DNA of 48,169 bases from a bacterium (GTDB lineage Bacteria > Bacillota_I > Bacilli_A > RF39 > UBA660): contig JAQXOT010000013.1 in the NCBI GenBank assembly GCA_029099845.1, forward strand, positions 1 to 48,169, given 5' to 3'. Below the pieces are notes generated by a model. That model was not told the origin of the DNA and searched no databases. It saw only the letters and a list, made by a program, of their open reading frames with translations. Shown piece by piece: positions 15,465-24,054 of this stretch; the first letter of the stretch is position 1; every line of letters starts with the position of its first letter. The position numbers were made by a program, and so were the translations under genes.

Positions 15465-16604
15465 ATGAAGAAGATAATAAAGTATTTAGATAAGCCTTTA
15501 TTAATTACGACAATTATATTGTTTATTTTTGGCCTTATTATGATATTTTCTGCCTCTAATGTAGTAGCTTATATGTCATACAATGTTTCAGCATCACATT
15601 ATTTCCTAAAACAAGCCTTATTCCTTTTTGTTGGCTTTATTCTATTTTTAATAATGATTATGGTGCCAACTAAAACATATAAAGTCCTCTCATGGATCTT
15701 ATTAATTATTTTTTCCATTAGTTTAGTAATACTATTAATCTTTATAGCTCCTAAAAATAAAGCTCAAAGTTGGTTTGATTTAGGACCAATTAGTATCCAA
15801 CCTAGTGAATTTATTAAGGTTATTATCATTGTTTGGTTAGCCTGCTTTTATGAATCTAAACAAAAAAAATTAAATACCTATACAACTAGTTTATTTCCTA
15901 TTTTTATTTGTTTAGGCATAGCTCTTTTAATTTTTTTACAACCAGATTTAGGAACTACTATCATTTTTTGTGCAATTGTTGCTGCCATCTTTTTTGCCGT
16001 CCCGATTTCAAAAGAAATAAAAAAAAGAACAGTTTTTCTCGCTGTTGGTCTTGTTGCCTTTGCCGCAGTAATTTTTATTAGTACTGGTAGCCAGCTTCTT
16101 CAAAAAAGACAATTAGAACGCTTTGACTTTTTTAAACCTTGCGATAAACTCCTAACTACTGGAAATCAAGTTTGTAACTGTTATATTGCTATAAATAATG
16201 GAGGCCTAACAGGAACAGGACTTGGAAATTCAACTCAAAAATATTTATATCTTCCTGAGCCCTACACAGATTTCATTTTTGCGATTGTTGTAGAAGAATT
16301 AGGCGTTTTAACTGGTATTGCTTTAATTCTAACATATATTTTTATTATTTATCGTATTCTTCTAATTGGCCGAAATAGTACCACCAATAGAGGAGCGACT
16401 ATGTGTTATGGAATTGCCATATACATATTCCTCCATATAGCAGTTAATCTCCTTGGAATATTTGGATTAATGCCTATGACTGGTGTGCCATTACCATTTA
16501 TGAGCTATGGTGGTAGCTTTACAATTTGTTTAATTGCCGCTCTTTCCATTGTACAACGTGTTAACATTGAAACTGGGCTTGCAAGAGAAAAGGAGTTGCG
16601 ATAA
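15465..16604 (+). CDS. ftsW: SEDS peptidoglycan glycosyltransferase FtsW
   Basis: 379 residues with about ten membrane helices. SEDS proteins polymerise lipid II into glycan chains together with a class B PBP. Conserved elements: FSASN after the first helix, IQPSEFIK, FLQPDLGTT, the large extracellular loop with GLTGTGLGNSTQKYLYLPEPYTDFIFAIVVEELG, and LMPMTGVPLPFMSYGGS. The VPLPFMSYGGS form and Gly-rich ending favour FtsW (septal) over RodA, although the gene is not in the division cluster. The cluster at 31816-35665 encodes a class B PBP that could be the partner. The start follows GTGGAGTGATATA. The following gene overlaps by one base, so they are translationally coupled. Confidence 0.88.
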   Translation: MKKIIKYLDKPLLITTIILFIFGLIMIFSASNVVAYMSYNVSASHYFLKQALFLFVGFILFLIMIMVPTKTYKVLSWILLIIFSISLVILLIFIAPKNKAQSWFDLGPISIQPSEFIKVIIIVWLACFYESKQKKLNTYTTSLFPIFICLGIALLIFLQPDLGTTIIFCAIVAAIFFAVPISKEIKKRTVFLAVGLVAFAAVIFISTGSQLLQKRQLERFDFFKPCDKLLTTGNQVCNCYIAINNGGLTGTGLGNSTQKYLYLPEPYTDFIFAIVVEELGVLTGIALILTYIFIIYRILLIGRNSTTNRGATMCYGIAIYIFLHIAVNLLGIFGLMPMTGVPLPFMSYGGSFTICLIAALSIVQRVNIETGLAREKELR

Positions 16605-17206
16605 TGCCAAGCATATTAATTCACGAACAAGTAGCCTATGAATTATCAAGAAAATATAAACAACTTCATACTAAAGACTTCTATCTAGGCTCTCTTGCCC
16701 CAGATGCCGTTAACTTAGCTGGCTTTGCCCCTAAAGAAGAAAGATGGCAATCCCATATTCGTCACCAAGATTTAAATATCTGGCTAGAAAATGTTAAAGA
16801 CTTTTATTATGTTAACCAAACTAAATACAATAAATATTTTCTTTTAGGCTATATTTTACACATAATAACAGATATTATCTATGATAAATATTTTTATAAT
16901 GCCACCATTCAAAAGATTGCCCAAGATAATATTAAAAAAGAAAACCAGCATCAGGCTTTACGAAAGGCTATGGAAGAGTATGACCAAGAAAATGCTTCTA
17001 GTGATTTTTGGTTAGAAATAAAACACCTTTTAACCCAAGCAACCGGCTATGACATAAGAAATATCACAAAAGAAGATTTATTTTTATGGAAAAATAAATG
17101 CCTTACTCTAAAAAATACCAATACCAATTCCAATAAATATATCACCAAAGAACAAATACTTGCCTTAACTAATAAAGTTGAAGAAGAATTTAAAATATTT
17201 ATTTAA
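16604..17206 (+). CDS. Zinc-dependent phospholipase C-like protein
   Basis: 200 residues, start codon overlapping the ftsW stop (TAATG). The N-terminus MPSILIHEQVAYEL, then YLGSLAPDAVN, the IRHQDLNIWL His/Asp pair and LLGYILHIITDIIYDKYFY form the recurrent His/Asp pattern of the Zn_dep_PLPC family. These proteins fold as helical bundles with a trinuclear zinc site. No signal peptide is visible, so it is unlikely to be a secreted toxin; Gram-positive genomes often encode such cytosolic relatives of unknown substrate. Coupling to ftsW suggests a link to envelope metabolism, but this is an inference. Confidence 0.75.
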   Translation: MPSILIHEQVAYELSRKYKQLHTKDFYLGSLAPDAVNLAGFAPKEERWQSHIRHQDLNIWLENVKDFYYVNQTKYNKYFLLGYILHIITDIIYDKYFYNATIQKIAQDNIKKENQHQALRKAMEEYDQENASSDFWLEIKHLLTQATGYDIRNITKEDLFLWKNKCLTLKNTNTNSNKYITKEQILALTNKVEEEFKIFI

Positions 17207-17240
17207 AGTATTTATTTATTAAAATAGATACTTTTTTTTT
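17205..17240 (+). terminator. Terminator of the ftsW operon
   Basis: AAAGTAT / ATACTTT with an internal TAT/ATA extension and a long T-tract. Confidence 0.75.
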
Positions 17241-17291
17241 AAAATATAGTATAATTAAAAAACAACACAAAATATTGTGTTAATGATTAAT

Positions 17292-17323
17292 TTGTTATAG
17301 TATATATAAATGTACTATAACAA
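17292..17323. promoter_or_regulatory. Palindromic promoter/operator before the DHH gene
   Basis: Perfect 11-bp inverted repeat TTGTTATAGTA / TACTATAACAA with a 10-base centre. The left arm supplies a -35-like TTGTTA (17292-17297), and the right arm a -10-like TATAAC (17316-17321) at 18 bp, so the palindrome coincides with the likely promoter and reads the same on both strands. A second, shorter inverted repeat (ACACAA / TTGTGT) lies at 17265-17280. Confidence 0.5.
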
Positions 17324-17346
17324 GCAAAAATTAGGGGGAGAGCAAA

Positions 17347-18468
17347 ATGAGTGAGATGTTAAAAAGTCTCAAAAAAGCTTTATCAGAAATTATTAAAAAT
17401 TCATCTCAAGTATTTATTGTTGGCCACAATGAACCAGATTTTGATTCAATTTCTTCTGCCATTGGCTTGCGTACAATCTGCCAATTGTTTGGAAGAAAGT
17501 CCTATATTATTGTTAATGATAATGAGGCCAACTTAGAACCAGGAGTAAGAAAGATAATAAATGAAAACCATGAAAAATTTAATATTATAGATTTAGCTAC
17601 CTTTGAAAAATTAGTGGACTATAATTCATCATTAATCATTACTGATACTAATAAAAGCTATTTATTACCAGTCAAGGATTATTTAGAATGTTTCAAGTAT
17701 AAAATGATAATAGACCACCACGCTAAAGATCAACATACCGTAGAAGCGGATTATACCTATATTACTCAAGACGCTTCAAGTGCATCAGAAATGGTGGCTC
17801 AGGTCTTAAATTCCTATCATCTTCGTTATGATGAAGATGTCGCTAACTATCTATTAGCCGGTATTCAGTTAGATACAAATCGTTATAGCAACAATACATC
17901 TTCAAAAACACATAATGTCGCTGAAAAATTAATTGAAAGAGGTGCCAATCCAAGCGTTGTATCAAAACTATTTCGAGCTGAATTTGAAACTGATCGCCGT
18001 ATCAATAATTTAATTTACAATGGTAGCTTATTTGAAACTTATGAAAGAAGTATTTTTCAGACTAGACAAGTAAGTTTCACCTTAAATAGAGCTGCCCCAA
18101 CGACCATTTATAAAAAAGAAGATTTAGCCAAGGCTGCTGATAAAATGCTTGATTACAATGTTGATGCCTCATTTGTTATGGGATATATTAGTGATAATTT
18201 AGTATCTGTAAGTGCCAGAAGCAAAAGTGATATTGATATTGGAAAAATCATGGAATCATTAGGTGGTGGTGGAAATCAAGCCAGCGCCGCTTGTAAAATT
18301 GTAACGCCAAGTATCGATTTGGTAGAAGAAAGACTACGTGAACTTGTTTTTGCTTCTATTTGTGAAAACAAAAATGATATTACAAGTATTGCCGTCGAGC
18401 AACCTGATTTTTCTGCCGTGATTTCTAAAGAGCCTTACGTAAAAGTAAAAATTCAACCAAAAGAATAG
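17347..18468 (+). CDS. DHH/DHHA1 phosphoesterase, GdpP-like without sensor domains
   Basis: 373 residues. DHH motifs: VGHNEPDFDSISSAIGL (motif I), a DTN-containing segment (TDTNKSYLL), MIIDHHAKD (the DHH signature) and GIQLDTNRY. The C-terminal DHHA1 domain ends with ESLGGGGNQASAA, the GGGH-like substrate site (here GGGN). Sequence similarity is closest to the catalytic half of GdpP, the membrane c-di-AMP phosphodiesterase of Firmicutes, but the two N-terminal helices, PAS and GGDEF domains are absent. It may therefore act like the stand-alone enzymes Pde2/DhhP (pApA or c-di-AMP hydrolysis) or NrnA (nanoRNA). The His of the usual GGGH is replaced by Asn. Ribosome site GGGGGAG. Alone between a palindromic promoter and a terminator. 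Confidence 0.85.
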   Translation: MSEMLKSLKKALSEIIKNSSQVFIVGHNEPDFDSISSAIGLRTICQLFGRKSYIIVNDNEANLEPGVRKIINENHEKFNIIDLATFEKLVDYNSSLIITDTNKSYLLPVKDYLECFKYKMIIDHHAKDQHTVEADYTYITQDASSASEMVAQVLNSYHLRYDEDVANYLLAGIQLDTNRYSNNTSSKTHNVAEKLIERGANPSVVSKLFRAEFETDRRINNLIYNGSLFETYERSIFQTRQVSFTLNRAAPTTIYKKEDLAKAADKMLDYNVDASFVMGYISDNLVSVSARSKSDIDIGKIMESLGGGGNQASAACKIVTPSIDLVEERLRELVFASICENKNDITSIAVEQPDFSAVISKEPYVKVKIQPKE

Positions 18469-18489
18469 GGAAACCTTTCTTTTTTTTTG
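18459..18489 (+). terminator. Terminator of the DHH gene
   Basis: AGG-GAAA-CCT hairpin with AAAG / CTTT outer pairing interrupted by small internal bases; eight T follow. Confidence 0.6.
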
Positions 18490-18515
18490 AATAATAAAAG
18501 TAGGAGGTGATTCAA

Positions 18516-19193
18516 ATAACATTCCACTATCGTTATCGCAAACAGATTATTTTAGGTTTATTAAGTTTAATATTTATAACACTACTTACAATACTATGCC
18601 TAAATTATTTTTCAAAAAACTCTAAACCTAAAAAAGAAACAATTATAAAAGAATTAAAAGAAGAATCCGTAGAAAAAGAAGAAAAAGAAGAAGACATATA
18701 TAAAGTTGATATTAAAGGGCAAGTTATATCACCAGGTATTTACACAATGCCCGCAACATCAAGAGTAATCGACGTTATAGAAAAAGCTGGTGGTCTAGCG
18801 GAAAATGCCAATACAACTGTTTTAAATTTAAGCAAAAAAATTACAGATGAAATGGTTATAATTGTTTATAGTAACGAAGAAGTAGCCAATTTTAGTAAAA
18901 CAAAGGAACTAGAAAATATTGTTCAAGAAAAGTGTGAGCAAAAAGACTCAACTTCGTTAAAAAATGATGCTTGTATTTGTAGCACTAGTGATTCTTTAAC
19001 TAGTTTAATATCGCTTAATACCGCAACCTTAGAAGAATTAATAACTCTACCAGGTATTGGAGAGGCCAAAGCCAAAGATATTATTGATTATCGCTCCGCT
19101 AATGGCAATTTTCAAACAATCGAAGATATCAAAAATGTTCCAGGAATAGGGGAGAGTCTTTTTGCTAAAATTAAGGACTATATTACTATCTAA
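18516..19193 (+). CDS. comEA: Competence DNA receptor ComEA (probable AUA start)
   Basis: 225 residues if translation starts at the ATA at 18516. It binds double-stranded DNA outside the membrane and hands it to ComEC. An N-terminal helix (~8-32) anchors a Lys/Glu-rich linker, an SLBB domain (VDIKGQVISPGIYTM, then VIDVIEKAGGL) and a C-terminal pair of helix-hairpin-helix motifs (LNTATLEELITLPGIGEAKA and NVPGIGESL). No ATG, GTG or TTG lies at a usable distance: the GTG at 18507 overlaps the perfect Shine-Dalgarno AGGAGGTGAT (18502-18511). The ATA sits 14 bases from the start of that site, exactly where the pbp gene at 33515 has TTG after the nearly identical AGGAAGTGATTCAA. It overlaps comEC by 32 bases. 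Confidence 0.85.
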   Translation: MTFHYRYRKQIILGLLSLIFITLLTILCLNYFSKNSKPKKETIIKELKEESVEKEEKEEDIYKVDIKGQVISPGIYTMPATSRVIDVIEKAGGLAENANTTVLNLSKKITDEMVIIVYSNEEVANFSKTKELENIVQEKCEQKDSTSLKNDACICSTSDSLTSLISLNTATLEELITLPGIGEAKAKDIIDYRSANGNFQTIEDIKNVPGIGESLFAKIKDYITI

Positions 19194-21225
19194 TACTCCA
19201 TATTATGTATTACTAATTATAACTATTCTGATATCAACAATAAAGCTAACCATTCCAAAACAAAGTAAATATTCTTTAAAGCAGCAAGAAATAGCAGGAA
19301 CCATCATAAATATTAATCAACAAAATAATCAAGTAAAATTAATAGTCAAAGCCAAAGAACTAGTTTTAGCAACCTACTATCTAAAAGAAAATGAAATATT
19401 TACTTATCAATTAGGCGAAAAAGTAAAATTAACAGGAACTCTAACAAGACCAAAGAAAAACACAACCCCCAATCTTTTTAACTATCAACAATATTTAGAA
19501 CATAAAAATATATTTTTCCTTCTAAAAACAGAAAAAGTTGACTTCATCTCCACGAATAAAAATCCTTACTTCTATCTAAAGCAAAAATTAATTAATTATC
19601 TAGCTAAAAATCCCTACTTACTAACCTTTATAATAGGTGATAAGACTAATATTTCACAATCAATCATCAAAAGCTATCAAAAAAATGGCATAAGTCATCT
19701 TTTCTCAATAAGTGGTATGCATATAACTTTATTATCTTCTTTAATACTAAAACTTTTAAAAAAAATAAAAATCAGTGAAAATAAATGTTATCTAATTACC
19801 TCTTTCTTTTTAATAGCCTACTTAAATCTAGCTAATCAGTCAGCCTCTATTTTAAGAGGAGTTTTATTTTTCATTTTCTTCTCCTTAAATAAAATATATT
19901 ATTTCCACATAAAACCAGTAAACATTTTCATATTAACTCTATCAATTTCCCTTCTTATAAATGAAAACTATATTTATGATTTAGGCTTTTGGTATTCCTA
20001 TAGTATTAGCTTAGCTCTAATTTTACTAACAAAATCCCTTGGACCTAAAAATTACTTATTTAATCTCTTAGCAACCTCCATAATCTCTTTTATAGCAAGT
20101 ATCCCAATAAGTATATACAATTTTTATGAAATTAATTTTTTAAGTATTATATATAATTTATTTTTTGTCCCATTAGTTAGTATAATTATTTTCCCCATGT
20201 CACTAATTACTTTTATCTTCCCATTTTTCCTTCCAATTTTTAATTTCCTAACCAAGATCTTAGAAAACTTATCACTATTATTATCAAGCATAAGTTTTGC
20301 TACTTTTAGCTTTCCTAAATTAAAATTACCAATTTATTTTCTTTATCTTTTATTTTCAATAACTTGTTTATATGGCCTTTATTCCCATCAAAAAAAATTA
20401 ATTATACCCTTAATATTATTACTATTTTTTCACTACTTTTATCCATACTTTATTAAAGATGCCTTTTTAGACGTGTTAGATATTGGCCAAGGCGATTCAA
20501 TTTTATTTCATGAGAATAATACAACAATCTTAATTGATACTGGTGGCTTACTAGCCCAAAATAAAGCATCAACTGAATCATCGCTTACAGAAACAGTTAC
20601 CATCCCATATCTAAAAAGTTCGGGGATAAGAAAAATTAATTATCTAATTTTAACTCATGGGGACTATGACCACATGGGAGAAACTATTAATTTAGTTAAT
20701 AAATTTAAAGTAGAAAATGTAATCTTCAATTGTGGGGAATATAACACTCTAGAAAAAGAAGTTATTAAAGTGTTAGATAAAAAGAAAATTAATTATTATT
20801 CATGCCTCAAAGAATTAAATATTGGAAAGCATCAACTACAGTTTTTAAATACTGGTATTTATGATAATGAAAACGATAATTCAAACGTAATTTATTTTAA
20901 TTACAATAATTATAAGTTCTTATTTATGGGTGATGCTGGAGTAAGGCGTGAAAAGGATATTCTAGCTAAATATAATTTAAAAGATATAGATTTTTTAAAA
21001 GTTGGTCATCATGGCTCAAATACAAGTAGTAGTGAGTATTTTATAAATAAGATTAAGCCTAAATATAGTTTAATTAGTGTAGGAGCAAACAATCGCTATA
21101 ATCATCCCCAAAAAATAGTATTAGAAATATTAAAAAACAGTAAGATTTATAGAACAGATCAAGATGGTAGTATTAAGATTAAATTAAATAAAAATGACAA
21201 CATGATAAGCACTTGTCCACCATAG
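19162..21225 (+). CDS. comEC: Competence channel protein ComEC
   Basis: 687 residues with TTG start; GGGGAG lies seven bases upstream inside comEA. ComEC forms the membrane channel that takes single-stranded DNA into the cytoplasm. Order: two N-terminal helices, an OB-like extracellular domain (~30-120), the Competence domain with many helices (GISHLFSISGMHITLL is the family signature; helices ~170-430), then a metallo-beta-lactamase-like domain (VLDIGQGDSILF, LIDTGG, LTHGDYDHMGE, FLFMGDAG, VGHHGSNTSSSEY). All metal-binding motifs are intact, so a functional nuclease domain is plausible. Length is slightly below B. subtilis ComEC (776). With comEA it forms one operon; holA, the usual next gene, is absent here. 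Confidence 0.95.
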   Translation: MLKLRTILLSNTPYYVLLIITILISTIKLTIPKQSKYSLKQQEIAGTIININQQNNQVKLIVKAKELVLATYYLKENEIFTYQLGEKVKLTGTLTRPKKNTTPNLFNYQQYLEHKNIFFLLKTEKVDFISTNKNPYFYLKQKLINYLAKNPYLLTFIIGDKTNISQSIIKSYQKNGISHLFSISGMHITLLSSLILKLLKKIKISENKCYLITSFFLIAYLNLANQSASILRGVLFFIFFSLNKIYYFHIKPVNIFILTLSISLLINENYIYDLGFWYSYSISLALILLTKSLGPKNYLFNLLATSIISFIASIPISIYNFYEINFLSIIYNLFFVPLVSIIIFPMSLITFIFPFFLPIFNFLTKILENLSLLLSSISFATFSFPKLKLPIYFLYLLFSITCLYGLYSHQKKLIIPLILLLFFHYFYPYFIKDAFLDVLDIGQGDSILFHENNTTILIDTGGLLAQNKASTESSLTETVTIPYLKSSGIRKINYLILTHGDYDHMGETINLVNKFKVENVIFNCGEYNTLEKEVIKVLDKKKINYYSCLKELNIGKHQLQFLNTGIYDNENDNSNVIYFNYNNYKFLFMGDAGVRREKDILAKYNLKDIDFLKVGHHGSNTSSSEYFINKIKPKYSLISVGANNRYNHPQKIVLEILKNSKIYRTDQDGSIKIKLNKNDNMISTCPP

Positions 21226-21242
21226 AAAGGAAAAAACGATGA

Positions 21243-21329
21243 GCAGCAGATAATCATTATGATGAAGAAATAATAAAAGAATACTCGTTAAAACTAACTA
21301 AAAAAATATTTCGAGAAAATATGAGTTAG
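21243..21329 (+). other. Short coding-like remnant after comEC
   Basis: An open stretch of 28 codons (ADNHYDEEIIKEYSLKL..., ending at a TAG at 21327) has protein-like composition but starts right after a stop and has no start codon. It may be the C-terminal tail of a lost gene. Low certainty. Confidence 0.25.
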
Positions 21330-21355
21330 TATAAATCTAGAAATTATGTTATAAT
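21326..21355 (+). promoter_or_regulatory. Extended -10 promoter of the orphan gene
   Basis: TATAAT (21350-21355) with an upstream TG one base off the ideal position and a weak -35 (TTAGTA, 18-base spacer). Confidence 0.5.
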
Positions 21356-21385
21356 ACAAATCAATTATTTGCTGGGGGGCATTTT

Positions 21386-22066
21386 ATGAAACTAGAAAGA
21401 AAGTATTTTCATAGTGTACATTCATATTTACCAAATAAAAAGTATAATAGTGCTGAACGAATATTAGAGTTAAAAGATATATTATATAAATATAAAAAAA
21501 TATTAGAAACAGGTTATATACTGCCTTATAATGAAATAATAAAATTATACGGAGAAACGATAAATAGAAATAGTAGTTTAAATTTAAATGGCAGTGCTTT
21601 TATATCAGTATCTTTGCATGAAAATAGCCAACAAGATTTAGATCTAAAAATGTATCAAGATTATGCTGGTGATGTTGAAAATGCATTTTATGATTTTATA
21701 ATTCAAGAACCATCGATAGTATTAAGTGAACAAATAGAACGAGAATTAAAATTCATAAAGTATCCTGGAATATATTTAGAAAGAATAGTTAGCGAACCCA
21801 TATCATTAGAATATATGGAAGCAATATCTATTTTTGTAACAGGATATTTAAAACCATTTTTTAGTCCAAATGATTCTAGTGATTATGAAAAATTATCTCA
21901 TGAAATAGTTTATAGACATTGGCCTATTGAATATATAGAACAATTATTAGCTTTATTAGATAAAAGCAAATATCATGTACCACTCATAGATCTAATGACT
22001 GGTAATGAATTTAAAGATAATCAAGAGTATAGAAAAGTATTATCAAAAGCAAAAAGTCGTTTTTAA
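21386..22066 (+). CDS. Hypothetical protein, orphan gene
   Basis: 226 residues, ribosome site CTGGGGGG. I do not recognise the family. It is a soluble, acidic-basic mixed protein without signal peptide, membrane helix or obvious metal motif. It is rich in Tyr, Glu, Lys and Ile, and the predicted structure is mostly helical (for example YNSAERILELKDILYKYKKIL near the N-terminus). Codon choice is strongly A/T-ending compared with comEC and dnaI on either side, which suggests recent acquisition. It is flanked on one side by a possible gene remnant and on the other by a decayed piece of comEC, so it may have arrived with a rearrangement of this locus. No function is proposed. Confidence 0.6.
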   Translation: MKLERKYFHSVHSYLPNKKYNSAERILELKDILYKYKKILETGYILPYNEIIKLYGETINRNSSLNLNGSAFISVSLHENSQQDLDLKMYQDYAGDVENAFYDFIIQEPSIVLSEQIERELKFIKYPGIYLERIVSEPISLEYMEAISIFVTGYLKPFFSPNDSSDYEKLSHEIVYRHWPIEYIEQLLALLDKSKYHVPLIDLMTGNEFKDNQEYRKVLSKAKSRF

Positions 22067-22112
22067 AATAGATTTTTTCTTTGCTTAAATTAGCTCACTA
22101 AAAGACAATCAC

Positions 22113-22206
22113 CACATGGCGATTATAAACACATAAGAAAGCTATTAATTTAATTAATAAATTTATGTTGCGAAAATTTATTTAATGTTCATATAATGAT
22201 TTAGAA
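22113..22206 (+). pseudogene. Decayed duplicate of the ComEC metallo-beta-lactamase motif
   Basis: The stretch ACATGGCGATTATAAACACA, followed by CTATTAATTTAATTAATAAA, aligns with comEC bases ~20660-20715, which encode HGDYDHMGETINLVNKF. About four in five bases match over ~54 positions, with one base deleted. The match continues through GAAAAT...TTTAATGT...GATTTAGAA, parallel to the VENVIFN...NTLE segment. Frame is lost and stops are present. The rest of the 22067-22316 interval shows no gene. Confidence 0.65.
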
Positions 22207-22316
22207 TAAAAATATATAAGAAATAATATCTAATTATTAAAGTAAAAACATAAGAATAAAACAACCTAGACAATTTTATTTAATTTAGTTAAAATAACAT
22301 ATGTGGTGGTAATAAA

Positions 22317-23222
22317 ATGAAAAACGTTGAAAATGTAATAGGTAAAGTAGATGAAATTAAATTAACACAATCGTTTATGGATGCTTGCAGTAATCAAGAT
22401 TTTAAAGATTATGTTTATGGTTTAAATATTAACGAATCAATTTTGAAAAAATATACTTCTAGTTTAGAAGATGCATATGAGGAACATAAAAATTGTCAAA
22501 ATTGTTCTTCTTTAAGAGAATGTAAAAACAAAGTCCCTGGTTATGCCTATACTCCTGAAAAAAATGGCGAATTAATTACGTTTTCTTATCTTGCCTGTGA
22601 AAGAATGAGGCAAGAATTAAAAAATAATATGTATAAAGAAAATCTAGATTTGTTTGATATGCCACAAGATATTCTCAATGCGTCTCTTACTAATCTTTAT
22701 AAAGACGATAAAGCTCGTTTACCAATAATTAAATATTTTAAAGAATTTATAGATAACTATAATTCCAAAGAAAAACCTAAAGGCATTTATTTAACTGGAT
22801 CTTTTGGATCTGGAAAAACCTACATGATAGCGGCACTATTTAATGAATTAGCTAAGAAGGGTATCAAAAGTGCTCTTATCTATTATCCTGAATTTTTAAG
22901 AAGCCTAAAAGCCTCATTTCAAACTAATTATAGTGATAAATTTGATTATATAAAAAAAGTACCATTATTATTGCTTGATGATATTGGTGCTGAAAATTGT
23001 AGTGCTTGGTCTCGAGATGAAGTTCTAGGACCAATTCTTCAATATCGAATGGATAGTCATTTACCAACCTTTTTTACTTCAAACCTTTCACTAGAAGAAT
23101 TAGAAATGTCTTTAGCCGTTACTAGTACAAATGCTGATAAAGTAAAAGCACGTCGTATTATTGAACGAATAAAGCAATTGACTATAACAATTGAATTAAT
23201 AAGTAAAAACCGTCGCAGTTAA
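22317..23222 (+). CDS. dnaI: Helicase loader DnaI
   Basis: 301 residues, ribosome site GGTGG. DnaI loads the replicative helicase DnaC at the origin and at restarting forks. The N-terminal part carries a zinc-binding cluster (CQNCSSLREC, with His nearby) that regulates helicase contact. The AAA+ part has Walker A TGSFGSGKT (~160-168), Walker B LLLLDDIGAE (~218-227), sensor-1 TSNLS and a C-terminal RIIERIK arginine region. In B. subtilis dnaI lies between dnaB and thrS; here thrS follows after two genes, consistent with that order. No dnaB is seen upstream because the comEC scar region lies there. Confidence 0.93.
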   Translation: MKNVENVIGKVDEIKLTQSFMDACSNQDFKDYVYGLNINESILKKYTSSLEDAYEEHKNCQNCSSLRECKNKVPGYAYTPEKNGELITFSYLACERMRQELKNNMYKENLDLFDMPQDILNASLTNLYKDDKARLPIIKYFKEFIDNYNSKEKPKGIYLTGSFGSGKTYMIAALFNELAKKGIKSALIYYPEFLRSLKASFQTNYSDKFDYIKKVPLLLLDDIGAENCSAWSRDEVLGPILQYRMDSHLPTFFTSNLSLEELEMSLAVTSTNADKVKARRIIERIKQLTITIELISKNRRS

Positions 23223-23235
23223 AAATTATATTCAT

Positions 23236-23263
23236 TTGACAAAAAATAAAAAACTGTTATAAT
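23236..23263 (+). promoter_or_regulatory. SigA-type promoter of the M23 peptidase
   Basis: TTGACA (23236-23241), 16 bases, TATAAT (23258-23263), with an extended TGn. Confidence 0.85.
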
Positions 23264-23290
23264 AAGCACTACTTTGAAAGTGGTGACTAG

Positions 23291-24049
23291 ATGGCAGCGA
23301 AAAGAGAAAATTTTCTAATAGCAATATCAATAACCTTACTATTTATTTCTGTTTATTTATTTCTAGCCAAAGAACTAATTAATGAAAATATAATTAGTAA
23401 TATAGTTATTGAATCTATCAATACTAAAAATATGGCTACTGTAAAAAAAGCTTATAAGGAAGGACATTATTCTAATCAACAAGAAAAAGATGCAATAATT
23501 ACTAGAACTGATTTAATCAAAAAACCACCAGAAGATAGTACTTCATCACTAGTCCAACAGTTAGCTTCACAACCAGCTATCAAGTGGCAGTTACCAACAA
23601 AAACTGGTAATGTTACTAGCTATCCCAATTATTATCATGTTGCCTATGATATTTCTAGCCGTAACGGCATTTATGAACAGATATATCCAATTGCTAATGG
23701 AGTTATTAGCGGTATTTATACAGATAGTGCAGGAGCATTAATTGTAACAATTAACCATAATATTGATGGCATTAATTATACATCACAATATGTTCATCTT
23801 TCATCATATGCTCCTGGAATTTATACTGGAAAATATGTAACTACCAATGATGTAATTGGGCAAATGGGAAGAACAGGAATAGCAACAGGCGTCCATCTTC
23901 ACATAACTGTAGTTGACAACTGTGCCTTATTTGATCAAAACGACGCTAATTGTAAAGATTTAAATAGTTTCTTTCGCTACGCTAAAATTCGCTATAATCA
24001 AGGATTTAGTGGGCTAGGAAGCCTAATTGAAGTTCCAAATAGTTGGTAA
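23291..24049 (+). CDS. Membrane-anchored M23 (LytM-like) peptidase
   Basis: 252 residues; ribosome site GTGGTG. One N-terminal helix (residues ~8-28) anchors a linker and a C-terminal M23 domain. In lysostaphin-type enzymes the zinc is held by HxGxD and HxH motifs: here the first is YHVAYD (Gly replaced by Ala, His and Asp kept) and the second is GVHLHITV. The glycine-rich ISGIYTDSAGALIVTINH and QMGRTGIATG strands between them are typical. The likely role is cleavage of peptidoglycan cross-bridges outside the membrane. The Cys pair after HLH (DNCALF...NCKDL) may form a disulfide. Confidence 0.85.
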   Translation: MAAKRENFLIAISITLLFISVYLFLAKELINENIISNIVIESINTKNMATVKKAYKEGHYSNQQEKDAIITRTDLIKKPPEDSTSSLVQQLASQPAIKWQLPTKTGNVTSYPNYYHVAYDISSRNGIYEQIYPIANGVISGIYTDSAGALIVTINHNIDGINYTSQYVHLSSYAPGIYTGKYVTTNDVIGQMGRTGIATGVHLHITVVDNCALFDQNDANCKDLNSFFRYAKIRYNQGFSGLGSLIEVPNSW

Positions 24050-24054
24050 AATGA

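Noticed and set aside
18334-18522. Minus-strand small ORF at the DHH/comEA junction
   Set aside because: It spans a terminator and ribosome site and has no coding features.
22067-22316. A promoter or RNA element upstream of dnaI
   Set aside because: AT-rich -10-like strings abound; the only specific signal was the comEC relic.
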